NCBI GenBank assembly: GCA_005793375.1
Contig: SXSK01000266.1
Location: forward strand, 1 to 51,099
Reading direction: 5' to 3'
Origin: Verrucomicrobiales bacterium
GTDB taxonomy: Bacteria; Verrucomicrobiota; Verrucomicrobiia; Limisphaerales; UBA9464
Length of the DNA stretch: 51,099 bases
Made by a program: the position numbers and the translations under genes. The notes under the pieces are model-generated. The model had not been told where the DNA came from. It ran no database searches and saw only the letters and a program-made list of their open reading frames with translations. Shown here piece by piece: positions 35,603 through 45,400 of the stretch (the stretch's first letter is position 1; each line of letters begins with the position of its first letter).

Positions 35603-36226
35603 ATGAAAGCCGTGTTCTCATTCGCTGCCAGCTCTTTGATCGTGATCACGTTACATGCAGGGCAAGCTGTCCCGATTTTCGATGGCTCCTCATTCCACGG
35701 TTGGGATGGTGACACCAAAAAAACTTGGCGCATTGAACAGGGCGAGATCGTTGGGGGTGACCTAAAGAAGATGGTTCCTCAAAATGAGTTCATCGCCACC
35801 ACCAGGAGCTATACCAATTATGTATTGCGACTCAAGTTCAAGCTCACCGGCACCGAGGGGTTTGTGAATTCCGGCATTCAATACCACAGCCAGCGAATCC
35901 CAAACCACAACGAGATGAAGGGTTACCAGGCCGACATCGGTGTGGGTTGGTGGGGGGCAATCTATGATGAAAGCCGCCGCAACAAAGTGATGATCAAACC
36001 GGATGAGGCTGCCGTGAAGAAGGCGGTTAAATTGAACGACTGGAACGACTATGAAGTCCATACCTCGGGCCGACGGACGGTCTTGAAGATTAACGGGGTC
36101 CAGATGGTGGATTACACAGAAGCCGATGAAAGCCTCCCGCAGTCCGGTCGAATTGGGTTGCAAGTTCACGGTGGTGGAAAGACTGAAATCCGTTTCAAGG
36201 ACATTTTGATTGAAGAGAAACCTTGA
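35603..36226 (+). CDS. Secreted DUF1080 protein (3-keto-disaccharide hydrolase type)
   Basis: 207 aa. Signal peptide: MKAVFSFAASSLIVITLHAG. The body is the concanavalin-like DUF1080 fold: IFDGSSFHGWDG, WRIEQGEIVGG, the strand YVLRLKFKLTGTEGFVNSG, WNDYEVHTSGRRTVLKINGV, and the closing GRIGLQVHGGG then RFKDILIEE. Members in this phylum are usually tied to carbohydrate breakdown, some cleaving 3-keto-glycosides. No oxidoreductase partner for such a pathway is adjacent, so its substrate is unknown. Confidence 0.93.
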   Translation: MKAVFSFAASSLIVITLHAGQAVPIFDGSSFHGWDGDTKKTWRIEQGEIVGGDLKKMVPQNEFIATTRSYTNYVLRLKFKLTGTEGFVNSGIQYHSQRIPNHNEMKGYQADIGVGWWGAIYDESRRNKVMIKPDEAAVKKAVKLNDWNDYEVHTSGRRTVLKINGVQMVDYTEADESLPQSGRIGLQVHGGGKTEIRFKDILIEEKP

Positions 36227-36284
36227 GTCGCAGAGCCGATTTCGGGGGCATGAAATTTTTGGCGACATTGAACGTCTAATAACC

Positions 36285-37253
36285 ATGGCAAACGTATTGA
36301 TACGGCCGGACTGGTACATCCCAGAACGATTGGTGACTCCGGAGCACGTTTATAGAAACCGACGCACGTTTTTGCGCCAAATGGGACTGACTGGCGCCGG
36401 CCTCTTCACCGCGGCGCCAGCCCTGTTGTCGGCTCGCGCCGCTGAAGCAGCATCAAAAGCCATCGCATCGAGGTTTCCGGCCAAGCGCAATCCAGACTTC
36501 AATCCCAAGCTACGGATTTCGAACGAAGACCCGGCGACGTCTTACAATAATTTTTACGAATTCAGCACCAGCAAGGACCGGGTGAAACGGCTGGTTGGAA
36601 ATTTCAAAACCCAACCATGGCCCCTCGAAATCTATGGGCTATGCGAAAAGCCGCTCAAAGTAGACCTTGCCGACCTGCTTGAGGAATTCCCCCAAGAAGA
36701 ACGTGTCTACCGTTTTCGTTGCGTCGAGGCGTGGTCAATGGTCGTGCCTTGGACAGGTTTTGTTCTCGCCGACCTCCTGAAGAAGGTGCAGCCGAAGTCC
36801 GAGGCCAAGTTTGTCCGATTCGAAACCGCGGGGCGGCCTGAGGAAATGCCCGGCTATAACCGGCTTCTCGCGCAGGGGTATCCTCTGCCGTATAATGAAG
36901 GTTTGCGTCTGGATGAAGCCATGCACCCACTGACCCTGGTCTGCACCGGCATGTACGGAAAACCCCTCCCCAAACAGAATGGGGCTCCTGTGAGAATCAT
37001 CGTCCCATGGAAGTATGGCTACAAATCGATCAAAAGCATCGTGAAAATTGAGTTGGTCGCCAAACAACCATCGACACTTTGGGAAGCGTTGCAACCGACG
37101 GAGTATCCGTTTGAATCCAACGTGGAACCAAACGTGCCTCATCCGCGCTGGTCACAGGCCACCGAACGGGAAGTGGACACCGGGGACCGTATCCCCACCT
37201 TGCCCTACAACGGGTACGCCGAGCAGGTCGCAAAATTGTATAAGAAAGGGTGA
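36285..37253 (+). CDS. msrP: MsrP, periplasmic molybdopterin protein-methionine-sulfoxide reductase
   Basis: 322 aa from the ATG at 36285, which removes 25 residues the ORF track adds. It has a Tat signal RNRRTFLRQMGLTGAG. The family start YNNFYEFSTSKDRV is present, as is the Mo-coordinating cysteine in YRFRCVEAWSMVVPWTGF (about residue 146), then GRPEEMPGYN, LPYNEGLRLDEAM and PWKYGYKSIKSI. It reduces oxidised methionine in periplasmic proteins. The membrane haem partner MsrQ is not adjacent: the next gene is on the other strand. It may use another quinol route or a distant msrQ. Confidence 0.95.
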   Translation: MANVLIRPDWYIPERLVTPEHVYRNRRTFLRQMGLTGAGLFTAAPALLSARAAEAASKAIASRFPAKRNPDFNPKLRISNEDPATSYNNFYEFSTSKDRVKRLVGNFKTQPWPLEIYGLCEKPLKVDLADLLEEFPQEERVYRFRCVEAWSMVVPWTGFVLADLLKKVQPKSEAKFVRFETAGRPEEMPGYNRLLAQGYPLPYNEGLRLDEAMHPLTLVCTGMYGKPLPKQNGAPVRIIVPWKYGYKSIKSIVKIELVAKQPSTLWEALQPTEYPFESNVEPNVPHPRWSQATEREVDTGDRIPTLPYNGYAEQVAKLYKKG

Positions 37254-37374
37254 ACTCGGGCGTGCAGACCTCGCCCCAAGGCGGCTTCGATAGGCGTCAA
37301 TAATCGCGATCGCAAGCGGCTCGTGGTAGAGAGCCGACCTCTGCGGTCCTTGCAGTTGAAAACCCTATCAAACT

Positions 37375-38232
37375 CTACCAACCAGCCGGTAAGAACTGCG
37401 GGTAGGACTGCCACGTGTAGCCGCGCATGATGTACTTAAAGTCGCGGTCCTTGAGCGCACTTCCACCCGCCGGAGTCCAGTTGAACGGCGCAGTCCCTTG
37501 CTGAGCCGCCCTTCGAAACGCGTCGATCGACGTTTTCTCCACCCATTTCTTCATTTCAGCATGACCGTCCGAGAAGCCAAAGCTGCTGGCGGTATTGTGG
37601 AAGATGGCCATGGGATCAATCCAACCAGGGGAGCGGACGAAGATGACCCAGGTGCCCCAATTGTGCCCTCGAGGATCCGCCTCCTCAAGGAACGTATACA
37701 TTTGGCTGGGCTGCTGGACTTGAGACATCTTCGTGACAGGTTCGACGCCAGCTTCCCAGCCGAAAATGCCATTCATGCCATTCGCTTTGCTGTAGCTGTC
37801 GAAAGCCCAACCCGGGGTCGCCACTTTCTTGCGGATTCGGGTATCTCCCGGGCAATGATACGAGCCAATGGCTGAATTGAATGGAAAAAGCGGTCCCTTC
37901 CGAATGCCATCCTGAACGTTGGTGAGACTGATCGTCTTGCCAGCCCCCAACAGCCCAGGCCAAAACCCTCCACCATCCATGTCGACCCCGTTGAATTTGT
38001 AGGACGGCATCGTGTCGTTGTAATCATTGGCGTACATGGCATGCGCCAGAGACAACTGTTTCTGGTTGTTCAGGCAGCTTGCGCCAGTGGCCAATTCCTT
38101 GGACTTGGCAAGCGAGGGCAGAAGCATCGAGGCGAGGATCGCAATGATGGCAATGACCACGAGAAGTTCGATCAAAGTGAATCCAGCCGGGTGGCATCCA
38201 GGGGATTTTGTAACAGACGATTTCCAATGCAT
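37375..38232 (-). CDS. Prepilin-like protein with [17 protein letters not shown] motif
   Basis: 285 aa from the ATG at 38232; the ORF track start at 38289 would overlap the divergent gene more deeply. Residues 12-40 hold the type IV prepilin/pseudopilin leader [20 protein letters not shown], cleaved after the G. Next come [20 protein letters not shown] and the C-terminal H-x-DG-like box [13 protein letters not shown]. This is the expanded Verrucomicrobiota/Planctomycetes class that is often present in tens of copies per genome. It is an inner-membrane-anchored, periplasm-facing protein of unknown function. The assembly machinery is not here. Confidence 0.9.
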   Translation of the reverse strand: MHWKSSVTKSPGCHPAGFTLIELLVVIAIIAILASMLLPSLAKSKELATGASCLNNQKQLSLAHAMYANDYNDTMPSYKFNGVDMDGGGFWPGLLGAGKTISLTNVQDGIRKGPLFPFNSAIGSYHCPGDTRIRKKVATPGWAFDSYSKANGMNGIFGWEAGVEPVTKMSQVQQPSQMYTFLEEADPRGHNWGTWVIFVRSPGWIDPMAIFHNTASSFGFSDGHAEMKKWVEKTSIDAFRRAAQQGTAPFNWTPAGGSALKDRDFKYIMRGYTWQSYPQFLPAGW

Positions 38233-38372
38233 GGCGATAAATTTATTAGTCGGACCCAGTGACCACTTCAGGTGGTTTACCCTCAGCAAACCTACCCAGG
38301 CGCGTACTCATGTCAATCCACTCCCATGTAATCCAACTCGCCACTTGCCGACAATTCAGCCAACGTTTCCAA

Positions 38373-39515
38373 ATGGATGTCACTCGAACGGCATTTGGAA
38401 CATGGAACGGTGGTCGGTTCATGCATTACGGCCAACCCTTGGAAGACGCGCAGTGGATCCGCGTGGCTCAACATGCGTATCAACGCGGTATCCAGACATT
38501 TTTGACCGCCGACGTATATGGCAACGGACAAGCGGACGAAATTCTCGGGCGATCGTTGGCTGGCTTGGCCCGCGAGAGTTACTGCTTGGTCGGCGCTGTG
38601 GGCCACGACTTCTATTCGGGGAAGCGGGACGGTGCGAAAGGTTATCCGCGCTTCACGAACCCGCAATTGCGGCGTCCCCAGGACTATGCGGATTATTTGC
38701 GCATGGCCACGGAGAAGTCGTTGGAACGTTGCCAGGCGGACCGCTTCGACCTGCTTCTGCTGCACAACCCGGATTCGACTGGGTACACGAGCGATGCGGT
38801 CTGGAATGGCATGGATCGTCTGCGGGATGCGGGACTAGTGGAGCGGTTGGGTATCGCTCCTGGGCCAGCCAACGGATTCACCTTGGATCTGCTGCAATGC
38901 TTTGAACGTTTTGGACCGCTGATCGATTGGGCCATGATCATCCTGAACCCCTTCGAACCCTGGCCAGGTTCGCTAATCCTGTCCGCTGCGGTAACGCATG
39001 AAATTAAGATTCTCACCCGAGTGGTCGACTTCGGGGGCATTTTTCACGACGACGTGCGACCGGGACATCGTTTTGGGCAGAGTGATCACCGGGCATTTCG
39101 CCCGCCGGGGTGGGTTGAATCGGGTTGCGAAAAATTGGATCAATTGCGACCCATTGCTGAGCGTCATGGCTTGACTCCGCTTCAACTCGCCTGCGTCTGG
39201 AACCTTCAGCAGCCTGCAGTACACAATGTCATTCCCACATTGATCCAGGAGATTGGCGACCAATCCCGCACCATACAATCCAAAGTGGATGATCTGGCCG
39301 CGCTACCCGAGGTGAGCCTCGATGCGGCTGCATTGGAATTAATTGCGCGAGTCGGCGACAACGCGGGCTGCATGCATTTGAAGGGCGCCAGTGTGGAGTA
39401 CGAGGGCGAACCCATCGCGGATCAATGGAAAGTCAGCGCGGAACTGGCGGAAGTCGGCCGCCGCTGGTCGGTCGATCCGACGAACGACCTCATGTATCGC
39501 ATGGCCAAAGGATGA
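38373..39515 (+). CDS. Aldo/keto reductase family protein
   Basis: 380 aa from the ATG at 38373 (MDVTRTAFGTW); the longer ORF track start overlaps the divergent prepilin. The TIM barrel of the family is visible: GIQTFLTADVYGNGQADEILG (Asp and catalytic Tyr), FDLLLLHNPDS, GLVERLGIAPGPANG, and a C-terminal NAD(P)-side segment NVIPTLIQEIGDQ. The usual catalytic Lys strand (TK in most members) reads LVGAVGHDFY here, so the Lys is not where expected. It may be an oxidoreductase of altered chemistry or a non-catalytic relative. Substrate unknown. Confidence 0.8.
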   Translation: MDVTRTAFGTWNGGRFMHYGQPLEDAQWIRVAQHAYQRGIQTFLTADVYGNGQADEILGRSLAGLARESYCLVGAVGHDFYSGKRDGAKGYPRFTNPQLRRPQDYADYLRMATEKSLERCQADRFDLLLLHNPDSTGYTSDAVWNGMDRLRDAGLVERLGIAPGPANGFTLDLLQCFERFGPLIDWAMIILNPFEPWPGSLILSAAVTHEIKILTRVVDFGGIFHDDVRPGHRFGQSDHRAFRPPGWVESGCEKLDQLRPIAERHGLTPLQLACVWNLQQPAVHNVIPTLIQEIGDQSRTIQSKVDDLAALPEVSLDAAALELIARVGDNAGCMHLKGASVEYEGEPIADQWKVSAELAEVGRRWSVDPTNDLMYRMAKG

Positions 39516-39528
39516 ACGAATACCCGGG

Positions 39529-39669
39529 ATAACGACTCAGTCCGACGCGTTCCCGCTGGAGCAACAGATCGCACGATGGCGAAACTACCAACGTCGCCGA
39601 AGGGTTGTCAAAGACTCCGACCTTGGTGAATTGGAGGATCATCTCCGCGAAGAGTTGGCTGCACTCTAA
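39529..39669 (+). pseudogene. Fragment of a permease-prefix-domain gene
   Basis: The translation DAFPLEQQIARWRNYQRRR followed by DLGELEDHLREELAAL then a stop matches, in my reading, the N-terminal soluble domain found before ABC-type permeases in Acidobacteriota and Verrucomicrobiota. Only about 46 residues remain. There is no start codon (the position reads ATA), and the stop is followed at once by the repeat-like sequence TTAAGGGACAGGTCTATTAT. It is probably a dead remnant cut by an insertion. Confidence 0.4.
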
Positions 39670-39681
39670 AGCGCATAAATT

Positions 39682-39904
39682 AAGGGACAGGTCTATTATA
39701 ATAATGGCGAAGCGATGGCGGGCAAGAAGCGGGCGCGTTTGGGATTACAGCGTGTTGTGCAGGCGTTGTTGCGAGGGGAAGAAGAGACGTTGAGCCGTTC
39801 GATGGAAATCTACCGGATGCACGTGTACCGAGAAGGAACGGAAGAGCGGGGTAGAGGACGCATTGTTTTCACTGCGAGACTTGAAGTTGGGAGTATTTGG
39901 GTAG
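39682..39904 (+). pseudogene. Decayed 3' end of a REP-associated tyrosine (Y1) transposase
   Basis: Reading across two frames gives MEIYRMHVYREGTEE, then KSGVEDALFSLRDLKLGVFG and a stop at 39904. The ending LFSLRDLKLGVFG looks like the C-terminus of REP-associated transposases. The sequence GGGACAGGTCTATTAT just upstream resembles REP-like ends seen near such genes. No catalytic His-Hyd-His or Tyr is left. The rest of the gap (39905-40116) shows no recognisable gene. Confidence 0.35.
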
Positions 39905-40116
39905 GGTCGATTCGCGTCTGCTGACGAGTTTGCCTGGGTTGTTCCTGACGGTTTTGCACGGATGTGGTGGGATGGAAGTGAATCTAGTAACTTCATCAAA
40001 AACAAAGACGCGGAACTGTTACGTTCCGTACTATCGGGATTCCTAATCACCCACCCGACTCAGCTCAACCTCCCCGAACAAGAGGATGGCATACGTTTCT
40101 TCGCTCAGTTCAGCAA

Positions 40117-41478
40117 TCAGGATGAGAGAGGTCGGACGCAGTCCAACGCGGCCTCCAGGATTTTCAACGCTGTCGCCATTTCCTCGCGACTTAGTGTCAG
40201 CGCTGGCGTCAGGGTCAGAATGTTTCCCATTGTCACCTTGAAGTTCAGACCTCGATTCAAGCACTCGTACATGACGGCTTCGGCCTCGTCCGAGGCAGGG
40301 GTGCCGTCCGAATGGCGCAATTCCACACCGAGCAGCAGTCCTTTGCCACGCACATTGGAAATGAGTGGTTGACGCCTCTGAAGTTCGCACAGTTGTGTGA
40401 TGGTTTCTGCACCGAGTTGAGCGGCGTGTTCCACAAGTCTTTCGTCACGCAGGATATCCAATGTCGCGATTCCCGCTGCGCATGCTATGGGATTCTTCTC
40501 GTGGGTGTAGTGCCCCAAGGCGGTTTGGGTGGCAACGTTCAAGTGTTCGCGGGCCAGCAGCGCCGCCAATGGAAAGACACCGCCGCCTAATCCCTTGCCC
40601 AACACCAACATGTCGGGAACCACGTCATAGTGCTCACAGGCGAACATTTTCCCTGTTCGGCCAAGCCCGATGGGGATTTCATCCAGGATCAGGAGAGCCC
40701 CGTGGCGGTCACATGCGGCGCGCACCCGTTTCCACCAATCGGGTGGTGGAATGAACGGTGTGCAGCGAATGGTTTCACCAATAACGGCCGCCACGTCGCC
40801 TTCTTTTTCGAGCACGTACTCGATATAATCGGCACATGCGAGGTTGCACTGAGTACCACAACGGAACGGGCATCGAGCGGGTTCAGGCGGGGGGACATGT
40901 TCACAGCCGGGAAGTAACGGGCCGATGCCCTTGCGAAACACAGCTTCTCCGCCGATTGAAATGGCGTCCAGTGATGCGCCATGAAAGGCGTCCCACATGG
41001 AAATGAATTTGAAGCGACCAGTGGCCACGCGCGCCAGTTTGAGTGCCATCCCGATGGCGGAAGTGCCACCGGGCGCAAAGAGTACGCGGCTTAAATCGCC
41101 GGGCGCGAGTTCCACAAGCCGTTGGGCGAGAGCGACCGCAGGCTCGCAGGTGTATCGACGCGTGCAAAAGCTCAACTGGTCGAGTTGATGCTTCACGGCC
41201 TCGATGACACGCGGATGACCGAAGCCCACCTGGTGTACATTATTGCCGTGAAAGTCCAGATAACGCCGCCCCTCCACGTCCTCAATCCAGGGTCCCGAAG
41301 CCGACTTCAGAGCGTTTAAGCAGGGCGTGGATAGTGATTGATGAAGGAAATGTTTGGCATCTGCATCCAGCAACGCTTGGGTTTCTGGTGCGATGTGGCC
41401 GACGGTCCACTTACGGCGGCGAGGTGATAAGTTTACGTCCCCCTCGGAGCGCAAGACGTTGAGCGAATCGGCATTCAT
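40117..41478 (-). CDS. Class III PLP enzyme, resembles (R)-1-hydroxy-2-aminoethylphosphonate ammonia-lyase
   Basis: 453 aa, aminotransferase class III fold. Seen: GRRYLDFHGNNVHQVGFGHP, PGGTSAIGMALKLARVATG (phosphate-binding), LLILDEIPIGLGRTG (Asp of the PLP ring), LVLGKGLGGGVFPLAALLAR with the Schiff-base Lys. The blocks FHGNNVHQVGFGH, MWDAFHGASLDAISIGGEA and CADYIEYVLEKEGDVAAVI are, from memory, those of PbfA-type phosphonate ammonia-lyases rather than ornithine or GABA aminotransferases. No phosphonate transport or phosphonatase gene is next to it. A general aminotransferase function remains possible. Confidence 0.85.
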   Translation of the reverse strand: MNADSLNVLRSEGDVNLSPRRRKWTVGHIAPETQALLDADAKHFLHQSLSTPCLNALKSASGPWIEDVEGRRYLDFHGNNVHQVGFGHPRVIEAVKHQLDQLSFCTRRYTCEPAVALAQRLVELAPGDLSRVLFAPGGTSAIGMALKLARVATGRFKFISMWDAFHGASLDAISIGGEAVFRKGIGPLLPGCEHVPPPEPARCPFRCGTQCNLACADYIEYVLEKEGDVAAVIGETIRCTPFIPPPDWWKRVRAACDRHGALLILDEIPIGLGRTGKMFACEHYDVVPDMLVLGKGLGGGVFPLAALLAREHLNVATQTALGHYTHEKNPIACAAGIATLDILRDERLVEHAAQLGAETITQLCELQRRQPLISNVRGKGLLLGVELRHSDGTPASDEAEAVMYECLNRGLNFKVTMGNILTLTPALTLSREEMATALKILEAALDCVRPLSS

Positions 41479-41629
41479 GACAAGCGGCGTGTTGGACTGG
41501 ACTGCACTGGACGGGTTGGGTTGGTTGATGGGTCGTCAAAGCGCCCGAGCTCATGCTGCAAACATAAGTGCCCGGAATAGAAGCAACAAAATGCCAGCCA
41601 TTTTGTGAAGATGTGGTTACACTTCCGAC

Positions 41630-42355
41630 ATGTCGCAACCGAAGGGCATGTCCTATCGCAGCCTGGATCCGGAGGCTATCTTATCAACCGTTGATGCGTT
41701 GACAGCTCGAATTCATAGGGGCTTTCCGAACACCGGATTGGGTGCGGTGGCCACAGAATTGCAGCAGGTTTCGCGCGAAGTGCGGAACCTCGTGATGTGG
41801 CTGGGCAAGCCACTTCCCTGGGTACGTGCCGTGGTGGGCATTGGCTTATTCCTATTGCTGGCTGGAATGGTCGGAGCCCTGTTGAAGATCCCGGTGAGTT
41901 CCCAGACTCCAGGCGTGTCGGATGTATTGCAGGGGATTGATTCAGGTGTCAATGATGTGGTGTTCATTGGCGTTGCGGTATTTTTTCTCTTCACCATTGA
42001 GACTCGGGTAAAGCGCAATCGGGCGTTCAAGTCGCTACACACCCTTCGATCCTTGGCGCATATCATCGACATGCATCAATTAAAGAAGGATCCGGAGCAA
42101 TTATCGGATGGCGGTGCGATAGCGACCCAAGAACCCGTTTACACAGCGGACCAGCTGGCGCGATATTTGGATCATTGCGGCGACATGTTGGCGTTGCTGA
42201 GCAAACTAGCGGCGTTGCATGTGCAGCAATTCAATGATGGTGCCACACTCGCCGTAGTTCAAGAAGTGGAGGATTTAGCCCACGATTTGCTGCGCAATAT
42301 CTGGCAGAAAATTGTCATTATAGATCGCCTTCATGGCAACACCCCTCACCTGTGA
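41630..42355 (+). CDS. Two-TM membrane protein with helical cytoplasmic tail, unknown
   Basis: 241 aa, not recognised. After a soluble helical head (about 60 residues) come two hydrophobic segments, AVVGIGLFLLLAGMVGALL (about residues 67-87) and VVFIGVAVFFLFTI (about 108-121), joined by a short Ser/Gly-rich loop. The last 110 residues are helical and end in LAHDLLRNIWQKIVIID. Head and tail should lie on the same side of the membrane. It is divergent from the PLP enzyme across 151 bp and is a single gene. No link to a known process can be made. Confidence 0.65.
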   Translation: MSQPKGMSYRSLDPEAILSTVDALTARIHRGFPNTGLGAVATELQQVSREVRNLVMWLGKPLPWVRAVVGIGLFLLLAGMVGALLKIPVSSQTPGVSDVLQGIDSGVNDVVFIGVAVFFLFTIETRVKRNRAFKSLHTLRSLAHIIDMHQLKKDPEQLSDGGAIATQEPVYTADQLARYLDHCGDMLALLSKLAALHVQQFNDGATLAVVQEVEDLAHDLLRNIWQKIVIIDRLHGNTPHL

Positions 42356-42468
42356 GGACGCGCCATTGGGGCAGCAATCGAGCTGAAGCGTCACCGACTC
42401 TCCGAACTGGAGTCGGCGGACTCAACGCCGGTCGTTCGCTCTGCATCGCCCGGACATGTTTCGGAGCA

Positions 42469-45400
42469 TCATGGGACCAAACTCACCCGGTAGTAATGAG
42501 AGTCCGAGGCGGCTGGTTCTGAAGCTAACACGGCGATGCCATTGCCGGGCACTAGGATCTCGCGAATGAAACTCCATGTCCCCTGGTCGGTCGCGGGGCG
42601 GGATTCGATACGGAATTTCCGTCCGGGACTGGCGGCGAGCATCAGGTTGACAATGTCACCGGCACCATATCTCACGCCCAATTGGATCGCGCTGGTGGCG
42701 TCTTTGGGGTTGGTGCCATTGAGCAGTTCGTGGCGATTCAGGAATCCATCGGCATCCGGGTCGCCGTCGGGCCCGTTGTCGGCCGCAGCCGAATCGGTGG
42801 CGAGGCCGTGTTGGATTTCCCATGCATCTGGCAAGCCGTCGCCATCGACATCGATACCGGGCGACAAGCGAGGAGATGCGAGCCAAGCCATGGGATCGCC
42901 GCCATAGGTGGCGAAATCTCGACGAGTCAAGGAACGACCCGTACCAGAGGTTTGACTAGGCCAAGGAGTCTGATCGCGATAGGTGAGTTCCTCGACCGTG
43001 ATATGTGTCAAGGAAACCGATCCGTCCTGGGAATTGACCACAGGCGTGCCCGGTCGAAGCAAGCGGAGAGTGTCGGAGCCGTTGGCGAGGGTTCCTTGCC
43101 AAGGCCCCACGATCGGCGTGGCGAGATCGAAGCCCATGCGGCGTTGGAAGGATTCCAATGTCGCAGGTTCCAAAATTGGATCAAAGCCAACGAGCAGGAC
43201 GCGTCCGAAAGGAGGCAGGGCAAAGTTGCGGGGGAAATCGAAATCGATGCCGCCACGAAGACGCCACGTGTTGGTCGCATGGGCCAGATCGAACAACGGG
43301 ACAAGCGCATTACTTGTGTTTAGCAGTTCCACGACTTCGTCGACGGTATTGTTCTGAATTCCCAAGGCGGGCGGTTGGAAAAGGATTTCGCTGAAAACCA
43401 CCGGGCCGATGGCTGGTCCGGCGTTGATGGCGCCCATGGTGGGGCTCTTTTGAATCAAAAATGATTCCTCCCCCGTACTAGTAACGAAACGTCCAAAGCT
43501 TTGCGCGGGTTCTGAAGAGGCAAAACTGAAACCGTGATAATAGCCGGTGAGAGCCCCTTCACGGTCAGCTGAAAAAATCCAGATGTCATCCCCTTTGGTG
43601 CTCAGTCGGAAGCCTTCGCCGTTGGGGAGATTGAAGACGGACTCACGAAGGACGATGATACCGTTGCGCAGTATGCGGGTACCAGAAGGCAGACGGACCT
43701 TTCGTGGTTCGTCGAAGCTGTCGGAAATGTACCAACCTGAAACATCGGCGGTGGTATTTTCCAAATTGGCGAGTTCGATCTGAGCTTCACCCGCGACGGG
43801 TGCGGTGCGGGGCAACACTTCATTGACCACGACCCTGGGCACGACAATCGGTGTTCCGTCGACGGCACCGGGTGAACCGCCGGCGGCAGCACTCAACCGC
43901 CAAGCATTGGGTTGACCTGAGGAGGAGGATGGTTGGTTTTCGTTGATGGCGACCAATGAAAATCCAGCGCCATCGGCCAGGCGATACCAAGAATCATTGT
44001 AAGAGAAGTCGAAGATGGGTTCTTCGGCCGGGCCAGCAAGAGAAAGGCGTTCACCGGCATCATCCAGGGATCCGGCGAATTCCCCGGCAATGCGGCTGAT
44101 TCCTGGATAGCGGCTTAGGAATGCAGCCCGATTGCGCACCACCAGCACGCGTTCGCCTGGTGCCAGAGAGGTGACTTCGTTGGTTGCGGTGAAGGTGAAT
44201 TCGATCCCTGCATTGAAGTGATAGCCCACGAGGTTCAGCTCCCGATTCGAGATGTTCTTCAATTCCAGGAATTCAAAATCGCCTGCGGCGTAGAGCGAAC
44301 CCACTGGGGCGTCCGGATGGAACATCAATTCAGTTAGGGCCAGAGGGGCTGGGGTGACGACGAACGTGGCGGTGACCTGTCCTGACCAAGGAGTCGTGCT
44401 GGGAGGGCCCTTCTGAATCCGGGCTTTGTCGATCAATCGGGCGATGACGCGAGTGTTGGTAGTGATTGTAATGGGGCCGGAGTATTGAAACGCTGACGGA
44501 CCGATGGCTCCGGTGGATCCACGGGGGTCGGTCCCATCGAGCGTATAGTACATCGAAACATTGGTCGGATTGGAAATGCCGGTTGGCACCGTTAGGTCGA
44601 ATTTGAAGCCCGGGGTGACCACGGCATCGGACGAACTGAGGCGCGGTGGGCGCGCAAACTGAGCATCGATCCAGGATACACGGTTCGAGATCCAGGTCTT
44701 CATGATGCGCGTTTCGTTGTCATAACCACCCCGCGGAGTCGTCTCAGTCCAGCGTTTAGCCTCGCGCGGTTGCACCCACCGGACCTCATTGGTCATGCGG
44801 TCGATGACGGAATGCATGTTAGCGAGCGAAAGTGGGCCGCGGCGGTGGAGTTCCCATCGATCCACCCAGAGCTGCCAGGCGTCAACGTCGCGAAGCAACG
44901 TGTTCCACCAGGGTGTGGCGAACAGGCCGCCGCCGCCGTCCCAAACCCGCGGATTGTCATCGCGCCCATCGTCCTTGCTCTCCCAGGCTCGGTCGTAATC
45001 CCAACGAGGCCCGTATTCGACCTTGCCGTTACGGCGTTTATAGAAATACGTGCTCAAACGAATCGCATCAACCTGCCCGCTCAAGGTCTCCAGCAGGTGA
45101 AAATCCATCCAATTGGTGACCTCGATATAGGCGCGATATCCTAAGACTGGATCTCGGCGATCGGGGTTGGAGATGCTCATGGCGTTTTGCATGTCACGCC
45201 AATATTTGGTCAGATAAGCGAGTTGCGGTGCGCGTTGAGGCGACTTCATTTCGCGCTCCTTAGGTTCTACGAACGCATTTTGGCTTCCACCTGCATTGAA
45301 ACCAGCGTCGCCGTCGTCCAATCGATCGGTTTTGAACATGTAACTGCCGGTCACTTCCGGAAAGTCGACGTCCTCCGGTTGAGCCTTTGGGGCATCGATT

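Noticed and set aside
37317-37336. CGGCTC/GAGCCG hairpin between msrP and the prepilin gene
   Set aside because: Six-base stem with eight-base loop and no T-run; not enough for a terminator.
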